The notes under the pieces were generated by a model. That model was not told the origin of the DNA and made no database searches. It was given only the letters and a program-made list of their open reading frames with translations. From NCBI RefSeq assembly GCF_904848665.1, contig NZ_CAJHCQ010000030.1, forward strand, positions 1 through 64,000: 64,000 nucleotides of DNA, read 5' to 3'. The DNA is from Paraburkholderia hiiakae. GTDB lineage: Bacteria > Pseudomonadota > Gammaproteobacteria > Burkholderiales > Burkholderiaceae. Both the position numbers and the translations under genes were made by a program. Positions 43,018 to 52,077 of the stretch are shown here, in pieces. The stretch's first letter is position 1, and each line of letters starts with the position of its first letter.

Positions 43018-43776
43018 ATGTCCACGCCTTCGTCCACGCATCTCGTCCTGATCCCGAGCTACAACCCGGGTGCCAAGCTCGAAGAGACCGTGCGCGGCGC
43101 ACGCGCGCAATGGAACCCCGTATGGGTGGTGGTGGACGGTAGCACGGACGGCAGCGCCGCGCGCCTGCAGGCCATGGCCAACGACGACCCCGGCCTGCAC
43201 GTCATCGTGCTGTCCGCCAACCGGGGCAAGGGCGGCGCGGTGCTCGCGGGGCTCGAAGCCGCCGCGGCGCGCGGCTTCACTCACGTGCTGACGATGGATT
43301 CCGACGGCCAGCACCCCGCCGCGCTGATTCCCGAATTCATGGCCGCCTCGCACGCTGCGCCCGAAGCCATGGTGCTAGGTTTGCCGAAGTTCGATGCAAG
43401 CGCGCCGCAACTGCGCGTGCATGGAAGGCGCCTCTCGAACTTCTTCGCCGACTTCGAAACGATGTGGGCCGGCATCGGCGATTCGCTATACGGCTTTCGC
43501 GTGTATCCGATTGCGCCGCTCAAGGCGATCATGAACCGCCAGACGTGGATGCGCCGCTTCGACTTCGATCCCGAAGCCGCCGTGCGCCTGTGCTGGGCCG
43601 GCGTGCGGCCCATCCAGATCGAAGCGCCGGTGCGCTATTTCGGCGCCGATGAAGGCGGCGTTTCGCATTTCAACTACGTGCGCGACAACCTGCTGCTCGC
43701 GGGAATGCATCTGCGCCTCGTGAGCGGGTTCGCGCTGCGCCTGCCACGCTTGATCGGCAGGCGCCTGCTTCCCTGA
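43018..43776 (+). CDS. Family 2 glycosyltransferase
   Basis: A GT-A glycosyltransferase (252 residues from ATG 43018): LVLIPSYNPGAKLEETV, the nucleotide-sugar acidic motif VVDGSTDGS, SANRGKGGAVLAGLEAA, and the DxD-like TMDSDGQHP. Comparable genes sit in many aryl polyene clusters. The start is uncertain: GTG 42823 has a good GAGG site and would add 65 residues of Ser/Ala-rich sequence without family similarity, whereas ATG 43018 begins right at the domain. It ends 15 bp before the convergent oxidoreductase stop. Confidence 0.85.
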   Translation: MSTPSSTHLVLIPSYNPGAKLEETVRGARAQWNPVWVVVDGSTDGSAARLQAMANDDPGLHVIVLSANRGKGGAVLAGLEAAAARGFTHVLTMDSDGQHPAALIPEFMAASHAAPEAMVLGLPKFDASAPQLRVHGRRLSNFFADFETMWAGIGDSLYGFRVYPIAPLKAIMNRQTWMRRFDFDPEAAVRLCWAGVRPIQIEAPVRYFGADEGGVSHFNYVRDNLLLAGMHLRLVSGFALRLPRLIGRRLLP

Positions 43777-43791
43777 TCGCTTATACGTGTG

Positions 43792-46700
43792 TCACGCCGT
43801 GGCGCGCGCTGCGACGGGCGTGCGGTAGTCCGCCAGCAAGCGCTCCTTCTTTTTCTCCGCCGCCGCGAGATTGCGCGCCTTGACGTGGCCGAAGCCACGA
43901 ATCTCATCGGGCAGCGCAGCAAGCTGGAGCGCGGCGGGCAGACGCTGCGCGTCGAGGCTCGCACAGAATTCGTCGACGAGCGCCACATATTGCGCAATCG
44001 AGCGGCGTTCGTCTCGACGCTCTGCGGTCTTGCCGAACACGTCGAACGTCGTGCCGCGCAGCCCCTTCATGCGGGCCAGCGTGCGCAACATCGGCAGCAC
44101 CCACGGACCGAAACGGCGCTTCACGAGATGGCCGTGCTCGTCGTGCTTCGCGAACAGCGGCGGCGCGAGCCAGAAGTTCAGCTTGTAGTCGCGACCCGGC
44201 TCGCCTTCGAACTGCTCGCGCAGTTTCTGCAGATACGCAGGATCGGCATAAAGACGCGCGACTTCGTATTCGTCCTTGTAAGCCATGAGCTTCGCGAGAT
44301 TCACGGCAACGGCGCGCGTGAGCGGCAGCTTCGCGTCGCCGCCAAGCGTCGTTTCCTTGACGCGAATGCGCTCGACCACGCGGCGATATTGCTGCGCATA
44401 GGCGGTGTTCTGATACGCCGTGAGCAACGCTTCGCGCACGGCGATCACCTTGTCCAGCGATTCGGGCATCCGCAAAACGATGGCCTGCGGCTCTGCGGGC
44501 GTTTTCGTGAGCGCGCGCACGGCAGCCTCGCCATGATGCGCGACGTAGCGCCCCCAGTTGAACGCCTGCTGGTTCTTTTCCACGGCCACGGCGTTGAGTT
44601 CGATCGCGCGCCGCAGATGCGCGAGTTCGAGCGGCAGCCAGCCCTTTTGCCACGCATAGCCGAGCAGGAGCGGATTGCTGTAGATCGTGTCGCCGAGCAA
44701 GGCTAGCGCGAGCGCATTGGCATCCACGAACGCACAGCCCTCGCCGATGCTCGCGCGCAGTTCCGCCTCGGTTTGCGTGCCCGGGAACGTCCACTTAGGA
44801 TTCTTAACGAATTCCGCAGTCGGTGTCGCGCCGCTGTTGATCGCGGCTACCGTCACGCCATGCTGGGTGCGCGAAAGCACGTCGCCCGAAGCGGAGACGA
44901 TCGCGTCGCAGCCGATCACGAGACGCGCCTCGCCCGTGGCGATCCGCGTGGCATGCAAAGCGGCGGGCGTCGCGGCCACCTGTACGTGGCTCAGCACGGC
45001 GCCGCCCTTTTGCGCGAGCCCGGCCATGTCGAGCACGGTCACGCCCTTGCCCGCAAGATGCGCGGCCATCCCGATCAGTCCGCCGATGGTCACGACACCC
45101 GTGCCGCCCACGCCCGTCACGAGAATGCCGTAAGGCTTCGCCAGCTGCGGGAGCACAGGCATGGGCAACGCGTCGAAATCGATCGATGCGGTACTGGACG
45201 CACTCGCCGCGCGTGGCTTGCGCAACTGCGCGCCCTCTGCCGTTACGAAGCTCGGGCAAAAGCCCTTGACGCACGAGAAGTCCTTGTTGCACGACGACTG
45301 GTTGATCTTGCGCTTCGTGCCGAGCGGCGTGTCGAGCGGCTCGACGGAAAGGCAGTTCGACTGCACCGAGCAGTCGCCGCAGCCTTCGCACACGGCGTCG
45401 TTGATAAACGCGCGGCGGGCCGGGTCCGGATACGCGCCGCGCTTTCGGCGGCGGCGCTTTTCGGTGGCGCAGGTCTGGTCGTAGATCAGCACGGTGGTGC
45501 CGACGGTGTCGCGCAACGTGCGCTGCACGCTATCGAGCTGGTCGCGATGATGGACATCCACGCCGGCGGGCAGCACGATGCTGGCGTCGTATTTTTGCGG
45601 CTCATCCGTCACGATGACGATGCGCTTCGCGCCTTCGGCGTGGACCTGGTGCGCGATCTGCGGCACGGTGAGCACGCCGTCCACGGGCTGGCCACCCGTC
45701 ATCGCCACGGCGTCGTTGTAGAGAATCTTGTAGGTGATGTTGGCGTTCGATGCGATGGCCGCGCGAATCGCCAGCAGTCCTGAGTGAAAGTACGTGCCAT
45801 CGCCGAGATTCACGAACACATGCTTGTCGCCCGAGAAGTGCATCTGGCCGAGCCACGCCACGCCTTCGCCGCCCATCTGGCTGAACGTTTCGGTCTTGCG
45901 GTCCATCCACATCGACATGTAGTGGCAGCCAATGCCCGCCAGCGCGCGCGACCCTTCGGGCACGTTGGTAGACGTGTTGTGCGGACAACCCGAGCAAAAC
46001 CACGGCTTGCGCTCCACCGTCACGCGCGGCTTCGCCGCTTCGCGCTCCTTCGCCTCGATGATCGCCACGCGTGCGAGCATGCGCGCGCGCACTTCCTCGG
46101 GCACGTCGGCGCGCGCGAGACGCCGCGCAATGGCCTTGGCGATCAGCGCGGGCGAGAGTTCGTAGTGCGCCGGCAGCAGCCAGTTGCCGCGTGGCACCGA
46201 CCATTCGCCGCCTTCGTTGTCGCGCTCGTCGAACTTGCCGTAGATCTTGGGGCGCACGTCCTCGCGCCAGTTGTATAGCTCTTCCTTGAGCGCGTATTCG
46301 AGAATCTGGCGCTTTTCCTCCACCACGAGAATCTCTTCGAGTCCCGTGGCGAAGCCGCGTGCGTCTTGCGCGTCGAGCGGCCACACGCAGCCTACCTTGA
46401 GCACGCGCACGCCGATCTGCGCGCAGGTTTCGTCGTCGAGGCCGAGGTCGGTGAGCGCCTGGCGCACGTCGAGATACGCCTTGCCCGCGGTCATGATGCC
46501 AAAGCGCGCGCGCGGTGAATCGATCACCACGCGGTTCAGGCGGTTCGCGCGCACGTAGGCGAGCGCGGCGTACCACTTCTCGTCGAGCAGGCGCGCTTCT
46601 TGAACGAGCGGCGTGTCGGGCCAGCGGATATTGAGGCCGCCTTCGGGCATGGTGTAGTCGGCGGGCGTGACGATCTCCACGCGATCCGGGTCAAGATCGA

Positions 46701-47370
46701 TCGACGCGGTCGATTCGATCACGTCGGTCACGCACTTCATGGCGACCCACAGGCCCGAATAGCGGCTCATGGCCCAGCCGTGCAGACCGTAGTCGAGATA
46801 TTCCTGCACGTTCGCGGGATACAGCACGGGGATGCCCGCAGCGATGAGCGCGTGCTCCGACTGGTGAGCCACCGAAGACGACTTCGCCGCATGGTCGTCG
46901 CCCGCAAGCACGAGCACGCCGCCGCGCGCGTCGCTGCCCGCCGAGTTCGCGTGTTTGAACACGTCGCCGGTGCGGTCGACGCCCGGGCCCTTGCCGTACC
47001 ACATGCCGAACACGCCGTCGCGCTGCGCGCCGGGCCACAGATTGATCTGCTGCGTGCCCCACACGGCGGTGGCGGCGAGGTCCTCGTTCACGCCGGGCTG
47101 GAACACGACGTCGTGCGCCTGGAGGTGCTTCTTCGCCTTCCATAGCGACTGGTCGAGCGCGCCTAGCGGCGAGCCGCGATACCCAGAGATGAAGCCTGCG
47201 GTATTCAATCCGGCCTTGCGGTCGCGCGCCTTTTGCAGCATGGGCAGGCGCACCAGCGCCTGCGTGCCGCTGATGTACACGCGGCCTTTTTCCAGCGTGT
47301 ATTTGTCGTCGAGCGAAACGGATGCGGCTAGCGATGCGGCTTCTACGGCGGCACGGTCTGGGGCGTTCAT
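43792..47370 (-). CDS. Indolepyruvate ferredoxin oxidoreductase, fused alpha-beta polypeptide
   Basis: A 1192-residue cytoplasmic enzyme oxidising aryl-2-oxo acids, such as indolepyruvate, to acyl-CoA using thiamine diphosphate and iron-sulfur clusters. The N-terminal half is the IorA-like TPP part (GTQALVRLPMLQKARDRKAG, FCSGCPHNTST, NLGDGTYFHSGLLAI). A ferredoxin-type stretch follows (VCEGCGDCSVQSNCLSV and CNKDFSCVKGFCPSF). The C-terminal third is IorB-like (ILVTGVGGTGVVTIGGLIGMAA). Fused forms of about 1150-1200 residues are typical of proteobacteria. GGAG lies upstream of ATG 47370. Probably used in aromatic amino acid breakdown. Confidence 0.93.
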   Translation of the reverse strand: MNAPDRAAVEAASLAASVSLDDKYTLEKGRVYISGTQALVRLPMLQKARDRKAGLNTAGFISGYRGSPLGALDQSLWKAKKHLQAHDVVFQPGVNEDLAATAVWGTQQINLWPGAQRDGVFGMWYGKGPGVDRTGDVFKHANSAGSDARGGVLVLAGDDHAAKSSSVAHQSEHALIAAGIPVLYPANVQEYLDYGLHGWAMSRYSGLWVAMKCVTDVIESTASIDLDPDRVEIVTPADYTMPEGGLNIRWPDTPLVQEARLLDEKWYAALAYVRANRLNRVVIDSPRARFGIMTAGKAYLDVRQALTDLGLDDETCAQIGVRVLKVGCVWPLDAQDARGFATGLEEILVVEEKRQILEYALKEELYNWREDVRPKIYGKFDERDNEGGEWSVPRGNWLLPAHYELSPALIAKAIARRLARADVPEEVRARMLARVAIIEAKEREAAKPRVTVERKPWFCSGCPHNTSTNVPEGSRALAGIGCHYMSMWMDRKTETFSQMGGEGVAWLGQMHFSGDKHVFVNLGDGTYFHSGLLAIRAAIASNANITYKILYNDAVAMTGGQPVDGVLTVPQIAHQVHAEGAKRIVIVTDEPQKYDASIVLPAGVDVHHRDQLDSVQRTLRDTVGTTVLIYDQTCATEKRRRRKRGAYPDPARRAFINDAVCEGCGDCSVQSNCLSVEPLDTPLGTKRKINQSSCNKDFSCVKGFCPSFVTAEGAQLRKPRAASASSTASIDFDALPMPVLPQLAKPYGILVTGVGGTGVVTIGGLIGMAAHLAGKGVTVLDMAGLAQKGGAVLSHVQVAATPAALHATRIATGEARLVIGCDAIVSASGDVLSRTQHGVTVAAINSGATPTAEFVKNPKWTFPGTQTEAELRASIGEGCAFVDANALALALLGDTIYSNPLLLGYAWQKGWLPLELAHLRRAIELNAVAVEKNQQAFNWGRYVAHHGEAAVRALTKTPAEPQAIVLRMPESLDKVIAVREALLTAYQNTAYAQQYRRVVERIRVKETTLGGDAKLPLTRAVAVNLAKLMAYKDEYEVARLYADPAYLQKLREQFEGEPGRDYKLNFWLAPPLFAKHDEHGHLVKRRFGPWVLPMLRTLARMKGLRGTTFDVFGKTAERRDERRSIAQYVALVDEFCASLDAQRLPAALQLAALPDEIRGFGHVKARNLAAAEKKKERLLADYRTPVAARATA

Positions 47371-47588
47371 GGTGGGGCTGTCTCCGGAATCGGTGCGAAA
47401 TCTGACGTTTCGCGGCCGAGTATAGGAAGCCGATATGCCATCGTAAAATCACAAATTGGAAAGGCTGGTATGCGAAAAACGGATGACCTGACGCGGAAGC
47501 CGCCCTGCATCGAGAAGCGCTTTCTCAAGCCCCCCGGGCATTTGCCGTTAACACACGGGACCAGCAACCACTCATTCCGGAGTCCCGC

Positions 47589-48233
47589 TTGAACGCGAAA
47601 CCACGCGCTCTGCCATCTGCATTTGTCTTGTTCGCAACCCTGGGCGCAACCCTCCTGATTAGCGGCTGCGTCAGCAGCCCACGCGTCGCCACCGCACCCG
47701 CGCGCCCCACGGTCGTGGTTGCCGCGCCACCGCCGCCTACCCCGCCTGTCGTCGTCGCGCAGCCCGTCTATGTGCCGCAGCCCTACGATGCGTATGTTTC
47801 GGTCGCGCTCGACCGCGACGTGGTCTACGCCGGCGGCAGTACGTATATCTGGATCGTGGGACCGGACGGCCACCGCCAGCGCCGCCTCTACGGCCACGGC
47901 GACCTGCGCCGCGAAGTGCTGCACCGCCGCGGGGAATTGCGGGTGGTGATGGCCCACAACGAAGGCCATCTACCGATGCAACACGCACGCATGCCCGAGC
48001 CCCAACGCGTGCGCGTAACGATGCAGCCGCACGGCACGCCGCCGCATGGCTACCGGCCGCAGCCGGGCGGGCATCCGCCGGTGCACACCGCCCAGCATCG
48101 CCCGCCGCCCGCACCGAACCGCATCCAGAACGCGAACGCCAACGCGAATGGCGCCCATCACCGCCGCCCCGACGGCCATCCCAACGCTGCGCCTGCGCCG
48201 CGTTTCGCGGGTCAGCCGCCACATGCGGGTTAA
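47589..48233 (+). CDS. Hypothetical lipoprotein, Pro/His-rich
   Basis: A 214-residue exported protein with a lipoprotein signal (lipobox LISGC; mature Cys about residue 27). A short Pro/Val-rich linker follows, then a small beta-rich region (DAYVSVALDRDVVYAGGSTYIW) and a His/Pro/Asn-rich low-complexity tail. The start is TTG 47589, supported by CGGAG six bases upstream; no ATG in frame gives the signal peptide. Unknown family and function. The His-rich tail could bind metal, but that is speculation. Confidence 0.75.
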   Translation: MNAKPRALPSAFVLFATLGATLLISGCVSSPRVATAPARPTVVVAAPPPPTPPVVVAQPVYVPQPYDAYVSVALDRDVVYAGGSTYIWIVGPDGHRQRRLYGHGDLRREVLHRRGELRVVMAHNEGHLPMQHARMPEPQRVRVTMQPHGTPPHGYRPQPGGHPPVHTAQHRPPPAPNRIQNANANANGAHHRRPDGHPNAAPAPRFAGQPPHAG

Positions 48234-48283
48234 TGCCAGCTAATACCGGCTTCAGGTCGAACCGACAGCCAGCCTGAAAAAAG

Positions 48284-48305
48284 CGTCGCCGCGCCTGCGG
48301 CGGCG
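48284..48305 (-). terminator. Terminator-like hairpin pointing left
   Basis: CGTCGCCGC and GCGGCGGCG pair with one wobble around a GCCT loop. On the minus strand it is followed by CTTTTTT. No leftward gene ends here, so it may be a bystander or work with the A-rich side as a weak bidirectional element after the lipoprotein gene. Confidence 0.35.
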
Positions 48306-48422
48306 CTCCCATCCCCTGCCTCGCCCGCCTCCACGCGCTGCGCGGCTGTTGTTGCTTCCCCCAAATTGCCCGTCCACGCCGCACCCTGGGCACAACACCG
48401 CCGCGACGTAGTGTCGCGACAT

Positions 48423-48439
48423 ATATCACATCGCGATAT
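48423..48439. promoter_or_regulatory. Candidate MarR operator upstream of the HPP-CBS gene
   Basis: ATATCACATCGCGATAT has half-sites ATATCA and CGATAT separated by 5 bases. It matches the perfect site upstream of the marR gene at 49736 in 13 of 17 positions, including the central TCG. It lies 65 bp before the HPP-CBS start, in a typical repressor position. Confidence 0.65.
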
Positions 48440-48504
48440 AATCTCCGTTCTTTGGGCGGCGTCGGCCGTCTGCGCTCCAGAATCGTTCAACTCCGTTCCG
48501 AATC

Positions 48505-49662
48505 GTGTCACGCTTCAAGGTCCTTCGCTGGCTTACCCGTTTCGCCCCCTCCGGGGTCACCATCACATGGCGCGAGCGCCTGCGCTCAGGCGGCGGCGCG
48601 CTGGTCGGCATCGCCCTTACCGGCGCGCTGGCGCACCGGCTGCCTGGCGGTGACCCGAGCATTCCGTTCCTGCTCGCCCCCATGGGCGCCTCGGCCGTGC
48701 TGCTCTTCGGCGTGCCCGCCAGCCCACTCGCGCAGCCCTGGTCGATCATCGGCGGCAACCTCGTTTCCGCCACCGTCGGCGTCACCGCGGCGATGTGGTT
48801 GCACGACCCCGTGCCGGCCGCCGCCGTGGCCGTTGCCGTGGCCATCGTCGCGATGTTTACGCTGCGCTGCGTCCATCCGCCTTCGGGCGCGGTCGCGCTC
48901 ACCGCGGTGCTGGGCGGTCCGGCCGTGCATGCGCTCGGTTATGAGTTCGTGTTTGTGCCCGTTGCGCTGCAGTCGTTCCTGCTGCTCGGCGGCGCGCTCG
49001 TTTATCACGCCGCCACGGGGCATCGCTACCCGCACGCCGCGCGACGCCCGAGCGTCGCCGGGCCCGCGCCCGCGCAAGCCGGTTTCACCCGCGCCGACCT
49101 CGAAGCCGTGCTGCGCGATCGCGACGAAATGCTCGACATCGACACCGACGACCTCGAAGCCGTGCTCCAGGACGCCGAGATCCGTGCGTACGCGCGCAGC
49201 TTCGGCGAACTGACCTGCGCGGACGTCATGTCGGCCAATGTCGTGAGCATCGCGCCGGCTACGACCGTAGGCGAAGCGCGCTCGCTGCTCAAGCGCCACG
49301 ACGTGAAGGCACTCCCCGTGGTGGACGCGCGTCGCCAGGTGAAGGGCATCGTCACGCGCGCCGACCTCGCCGACGACGGGCGCGACCGGCATCCGCTACG
49401 TCTCATGCTCCATGCGATTTCGCGTCTGTTCCGGCCGCACGCGGAGTCCGGCCAGAACGTCGGCACGCTGATGACCACGCATGTGCTGACCGTCGCGGAC
49501 ACGACGCCGATCGTCGAACTCGTACGCATTTTCGCGGGCCGCGGGCACCATCATGTGCCCGTGGTCGATCACGAACACAGGCTCGCGGGCATCATCACGC
49601 AAGCCGATTTGATCTCGGGGCTCTATCACCAGGCGAAGACGTCGCAGCAGGCGCCGGCCTGA
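48505..49662 (+). CDS. HPP family membrane protein with tandem CBS domains
   Basis: A 385-residue inner-membrane protein. Residues ~15-180 form the HPP domain with four or five helices and the namesake CVHPPSGAVAL plus FLLAPMGASAVLLFG. Residues ~230-380 hold two CBS motifs (VMSANVVSIAPATTVGEARS, LMTTHVLTVADTTPIVEL), which commonly bind adenylate ligands. HPP proteins in cyanobacteria and plastids transport nitrite; here transport of nitrite or another anion is an inference. The start is GTG 48505 with no clear Shine-Dalgarno. Likely controlled by the MarR protein encoded downstream. Confidence 0.87.
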   Translation: MSRFKVLRWLTRFAPSGVTITWRERLRSGGGALVGIALTGALAHRLPGGDPSIPFLLAPMGASAVLLFGVPASPLAQPWSIIGGNLVSATVGVTAAMWLHDPVPAAAVAVAVAIVAMFTLRCVHPPSGAVALTAVLGGPAVHALGYEFVFVPVALQSFLLLGGALVYHAATGHRYPHAARRPSVAGPAPAQAGFTRADLEAVLRDRDEMLDIDTDDLEAVLQDAEIRAYARSFGELTCADVMSANVVSIAPATTVGEARSLLKRHDVKALPVVDARRQVKGIVTRADLADDGRDRHPLRLMLHAISRLFRPHAESGQNVGTLMTTHVLTVADTTPIVELVRIFAGRGHHHVPVVDHEHRLAGIITQADLISGLYHQAKTSQQAPA

Positions 49663-49735
49663 GCGGATTTTCGCTCAGCGTCGCTGACAATACACCTGGC
49701 CGCGACGCTGATGTGACGGGCGTTTTCGGGAAAAA

Positions 49736-49752
49736 ATATCATGTCGTGATAT
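49736..49752. promoter_or_regulatory. Candidate MarR autoregulatory operator
   Basis: ATATCATGTCGTGATAT is a 6-5-6 inverted repeat with perfect half-sites. It lies 32 bp upstream of the marR start, overlapping where the promoter should be. A near copy at 48423 precedes the HPP-CBS gene. Confidence 0.7.
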
Positions 49753-49784
49753 ATTAGGAGACTAAACTGTTCCATGGACTCCCA

Positions 49785-50198
49785 ATGAAAAAAAGCGCGC
49801 GCGATCTCGACAAGGTCGACTTTGAACAGCTCTCCGAATTTCGCTACCAGATGCGTCGTTTCGAGCGTTTTTCGGAGCAGGCCGCGCAGGCCGAGGGCAT
49901 TACGCCGCTGCAATACCTCCTGCTGTTGCATGTGAAGGGCTACCCCGGCCGCACGTGGGCGACCATTGGCGAGCTGGCCGAGCGCTTGCAGGCGCAGCAT
50001 CACGGCGTGGTTGCGCTTGTCTCGCGCTGCGAGGCGATCGAACTCGTCGAGCGCCGCGTGAGCGAGCGGGACCGCCGCCAGGTGGAAGTGCATCTGCTCG
50101 CCGCCGGCGAAAAGCTGCTCGCGCGCCTGGCCGAACTGCATCGCGCCGAGTTGAAGTCGCTCGACGGCGCATTCACCATTCCGCGTATCGATCTTTAA
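49785..50198 (+). CDS. MarR-family transcriptional regulator
   Basis: A 137-residue winged-helix repressor: FRYQMRRFERFSEQAAQ, ITPLQYLLLLHVKG, the recognition region TIGELAERLQAQHHGVVALV, and the wing VSERDRRQVEVHLLAAGEKLL. TAGGAG lies upstream in an AT-rich stretch. It is followed 5 bp later by a ClC-type channel gene, so the two form an operon, and both it and the HPP-CBS gene carry the same palindrome. The ligand is unknown. Confidence 0.9.
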   Translation: MKKSARDLDKVDFEQLSEFRYQMRRFERFSEQAAQAEGITPLQYLLLLHVKGYPGRTWATIGELAERLQAQHHGVVALVSRCEAIELVERRVSERDRRQVEVHLLAAGEKLLARLAELHRAELKSLDGAFTIPRIDL

Positions 50199-50203
50199 AG
50201 ACC

Positions 50204-52006
50204 ATGCATTCCGACGATTCCCACAAGCGCGACTTTTCGGCGAACGCACGCCTGCCCGGCATCAGCGTGCTGGCCGCCGTGATTGGCGTACTGGCCACGC
50301 TCGCGGCGTTCGTCTTGCTGAGCCTGATCCACTGGTTCACGAACCTGTTCTTCTTCGGCGAGTTCTCGTTCGCCGACCGCTCGCCCGCGCTCAACACGCT
50401 GGGGCCGTGGGTCATCGTCGTGCCGGTGGTGGGTGGGTTGATCGTCGGGATGATGGCGCGCTTCGGCTCCGAGAAGATTCGCGGCCACGGCATTCCCGAG
50501 GCCATCGAAGCCATTCTCTTCGGCAAGAGCAAGATGTCGCCAAAGGTGGCCGTGCTCAAGCCGCTTTCGTCGGGCATCGTGATCGGCAGCGGTGGCCCGT
50601 TCGGTGCCGAAGGCCCGATCATCATGACGGGCGGCGCGCTCGGGTCGCTGCTCGCGCAGTGCGTGCGCGTCACCTCCGCCGAGCGCAAGACGCTGCTCGT
50701 GGCGGGCGCGGCCGCGGGCATGACGGCCGTGTTCGGCACGCCGGTCGCAGCCGTGCTGCTCGCCGTGGAATTGCTGCTGTTCGAATGGCGCCCGCGCAGT
50801 TTCCTGCCCGTGGCGCTTGCGTGCGCAGTGGCAGGCTTCGCGCGCGCTGTGTTCTTCGGCACCGCGCCGCTCTTTCCCATGCAAACCCTGCCGCCGCACG
50901 CCGTCGCGCTCTTTTCATGCATCATTGCCGGGCTGCTGGCGGGCGCGCTCGCATCGGGGCTTTCGGCGGCGCTCTACAAGGTCGAGGACCTGTTCGGCCA
51001 TCTGCCGCCGCACTGGTCGTGGTGGCCGGCTATCGGCGGTCTCGTGGTGGGCATTGGCGGCTTCATCGAGCCGCGCGCGCTCGGTGTGGGCTACGACGTG
51101 ATCGGCGACCTGCTGCATCAGCACATCATTCTGCAGGTCGCCATTGCGATTCTGGTGGTGAAAGCCGTGATCTGGGTCGTGGCGCTAGGCTCCGGCACCT
51201 CGGGCGGCGTGCTCGCGCCGCTGCTCATGCTCGGCGCGGGGCTTGGCTCGGTGCTGAGCCACGTGCTGCCCGGCAGCGACCCGGCGCTGTGGCCGCTCGT
51301 CTGCATGGCGGCGACGCTCGGCGCCACGCTCGGCGCGCCGCTCACGGCCATCGTGTTCGCATTCGGCCTCACGCACGACACCAATGCGCTGCTGCCGCTC
51401 CTCACGGCCACGCTGGTCGCGCACGGCTTCGCAACCGTCGTCATGAAGCGCTCGATCATGACCGAGAAGATCGCGCGCCGCGGCTATCACATCTATCGCG
51501 AGTACGGCGTCGATCCGCTCGAGCGTCATTACGTCGATGAAGTGATGACGCGCAATGTCGATACGATCGACGCGAACGTCACCGTGCGCGATGCACTCGA
51601 CCGTTACTTCGGCTCGACGCAACAGCGCCGCGCGTTCCCGGTGCTGCGCGACGGCGCGGTCCTCGGCGTGGTGGATCGCGCGATGCTCGACGCCGTGCGC
51701 GCGAGCGCAGCCACCGAAGAACTCGATACGCCGCTCGCCTCGTTGCTCGCGCAACGTTCTCCTGACCTGGCGCTTCCCGCGGAGACCTGCCGGCAGATCG
51801 CCACGCGTCTCGCGATTCATGGGTTAGAACGCCTGCCCGTGGTGGCCGACCGGGAATCGCGGCAGCTCGTGGGCATCGTCTCGCGCAGCGACCTTGTCAA
51901 GCTCTCGCTCTCGCACTTCGAGGAAGAACACAAGAAGGAGCGCTTCCGCCGTATTCCCATGGGAAACAGCAAGCGTCGCTTTCCGCCAGTGCGCAAGGCG
52001 AGCTAA
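50204..52006 (+). CDS. ClC-family chloride channel/transporter with CBS domains
   Basis: A 600-residue membrane protein. Residues ~15-430 are the ClC core: GHGIPEAIEAI at the first anion-filter position (canonical GSGIP), GSGGPFGAEGP where GREGP is usual, keeping the gating glutamate but with Ala for Arg, and GSGTSGGVLAPLLMLGAG near the third filter segment. Residues ~445-585 hold a CBS pair (VMTRNVDTIDANVTVRDALD, LPVVADRESRQLVGIVSRSDL). GHGIP-type members form a common bacterial subgroup. Whether it is a channel or an H+/anion antiporter cannot be told. In one operon with marR. Confidence 0.9.
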   Translation: MHSDDSHKRDFSANARLPGISVLAAVIGVLATLAAFVLLSLIHWFTNLFFFGEFSFADRSPALNTLGPWVIVVPVVGGLIVGMMARFGSEKIRGHGIPEAIEAILFGKSKMSPKVAVLKPLSSGIVIGSGGPFGAEGPIIMTGGALGSLLAQCVRVTSAERKTLLVAGAAAGMTAVFGTPVAAVLLAVELLLFEWRPRSFLPVALACAVAGFARAVFFGTAPLFPMQTLPPHAVALFSCIIAGLLAGALASGLSAALYKVEDLFGHLPPHWSWWPAIGGLVVGIGGFIEPRALGVGYDVIGDLLHQHIILQVAIAILVVKAVIWVVALGSGTSGGVLAPLLMLGAGLGSVLSHVLPGSDPALWPLVCMAATLGATLGAPLTAIVFAFGLTHDTNALLPLLTATLVAHGFATVVMKRSIMTEKIARRGYHIYREYGVDPLERHYVDEVMTRNVDTIDANVTVRDALDRYFGSTQQRRAFPVLRDGAVLGVVDRAMLDAVRASAATEELDTPLASLLAQRSPDLALPAETCRQIATRLAIHGLERLPVVADRESRQLVGIVSRSDLVKLSLSHFEEEHKKERFRRIPMGNSKRRFPPVRKAS

Positions 52007-52077
52007 AGAAAGCCATGCAGGCGGCGACGGCGGGCTTCGGCGGACCCGGCAGTGAGTTGCGATACGCCGCCGGTCGC

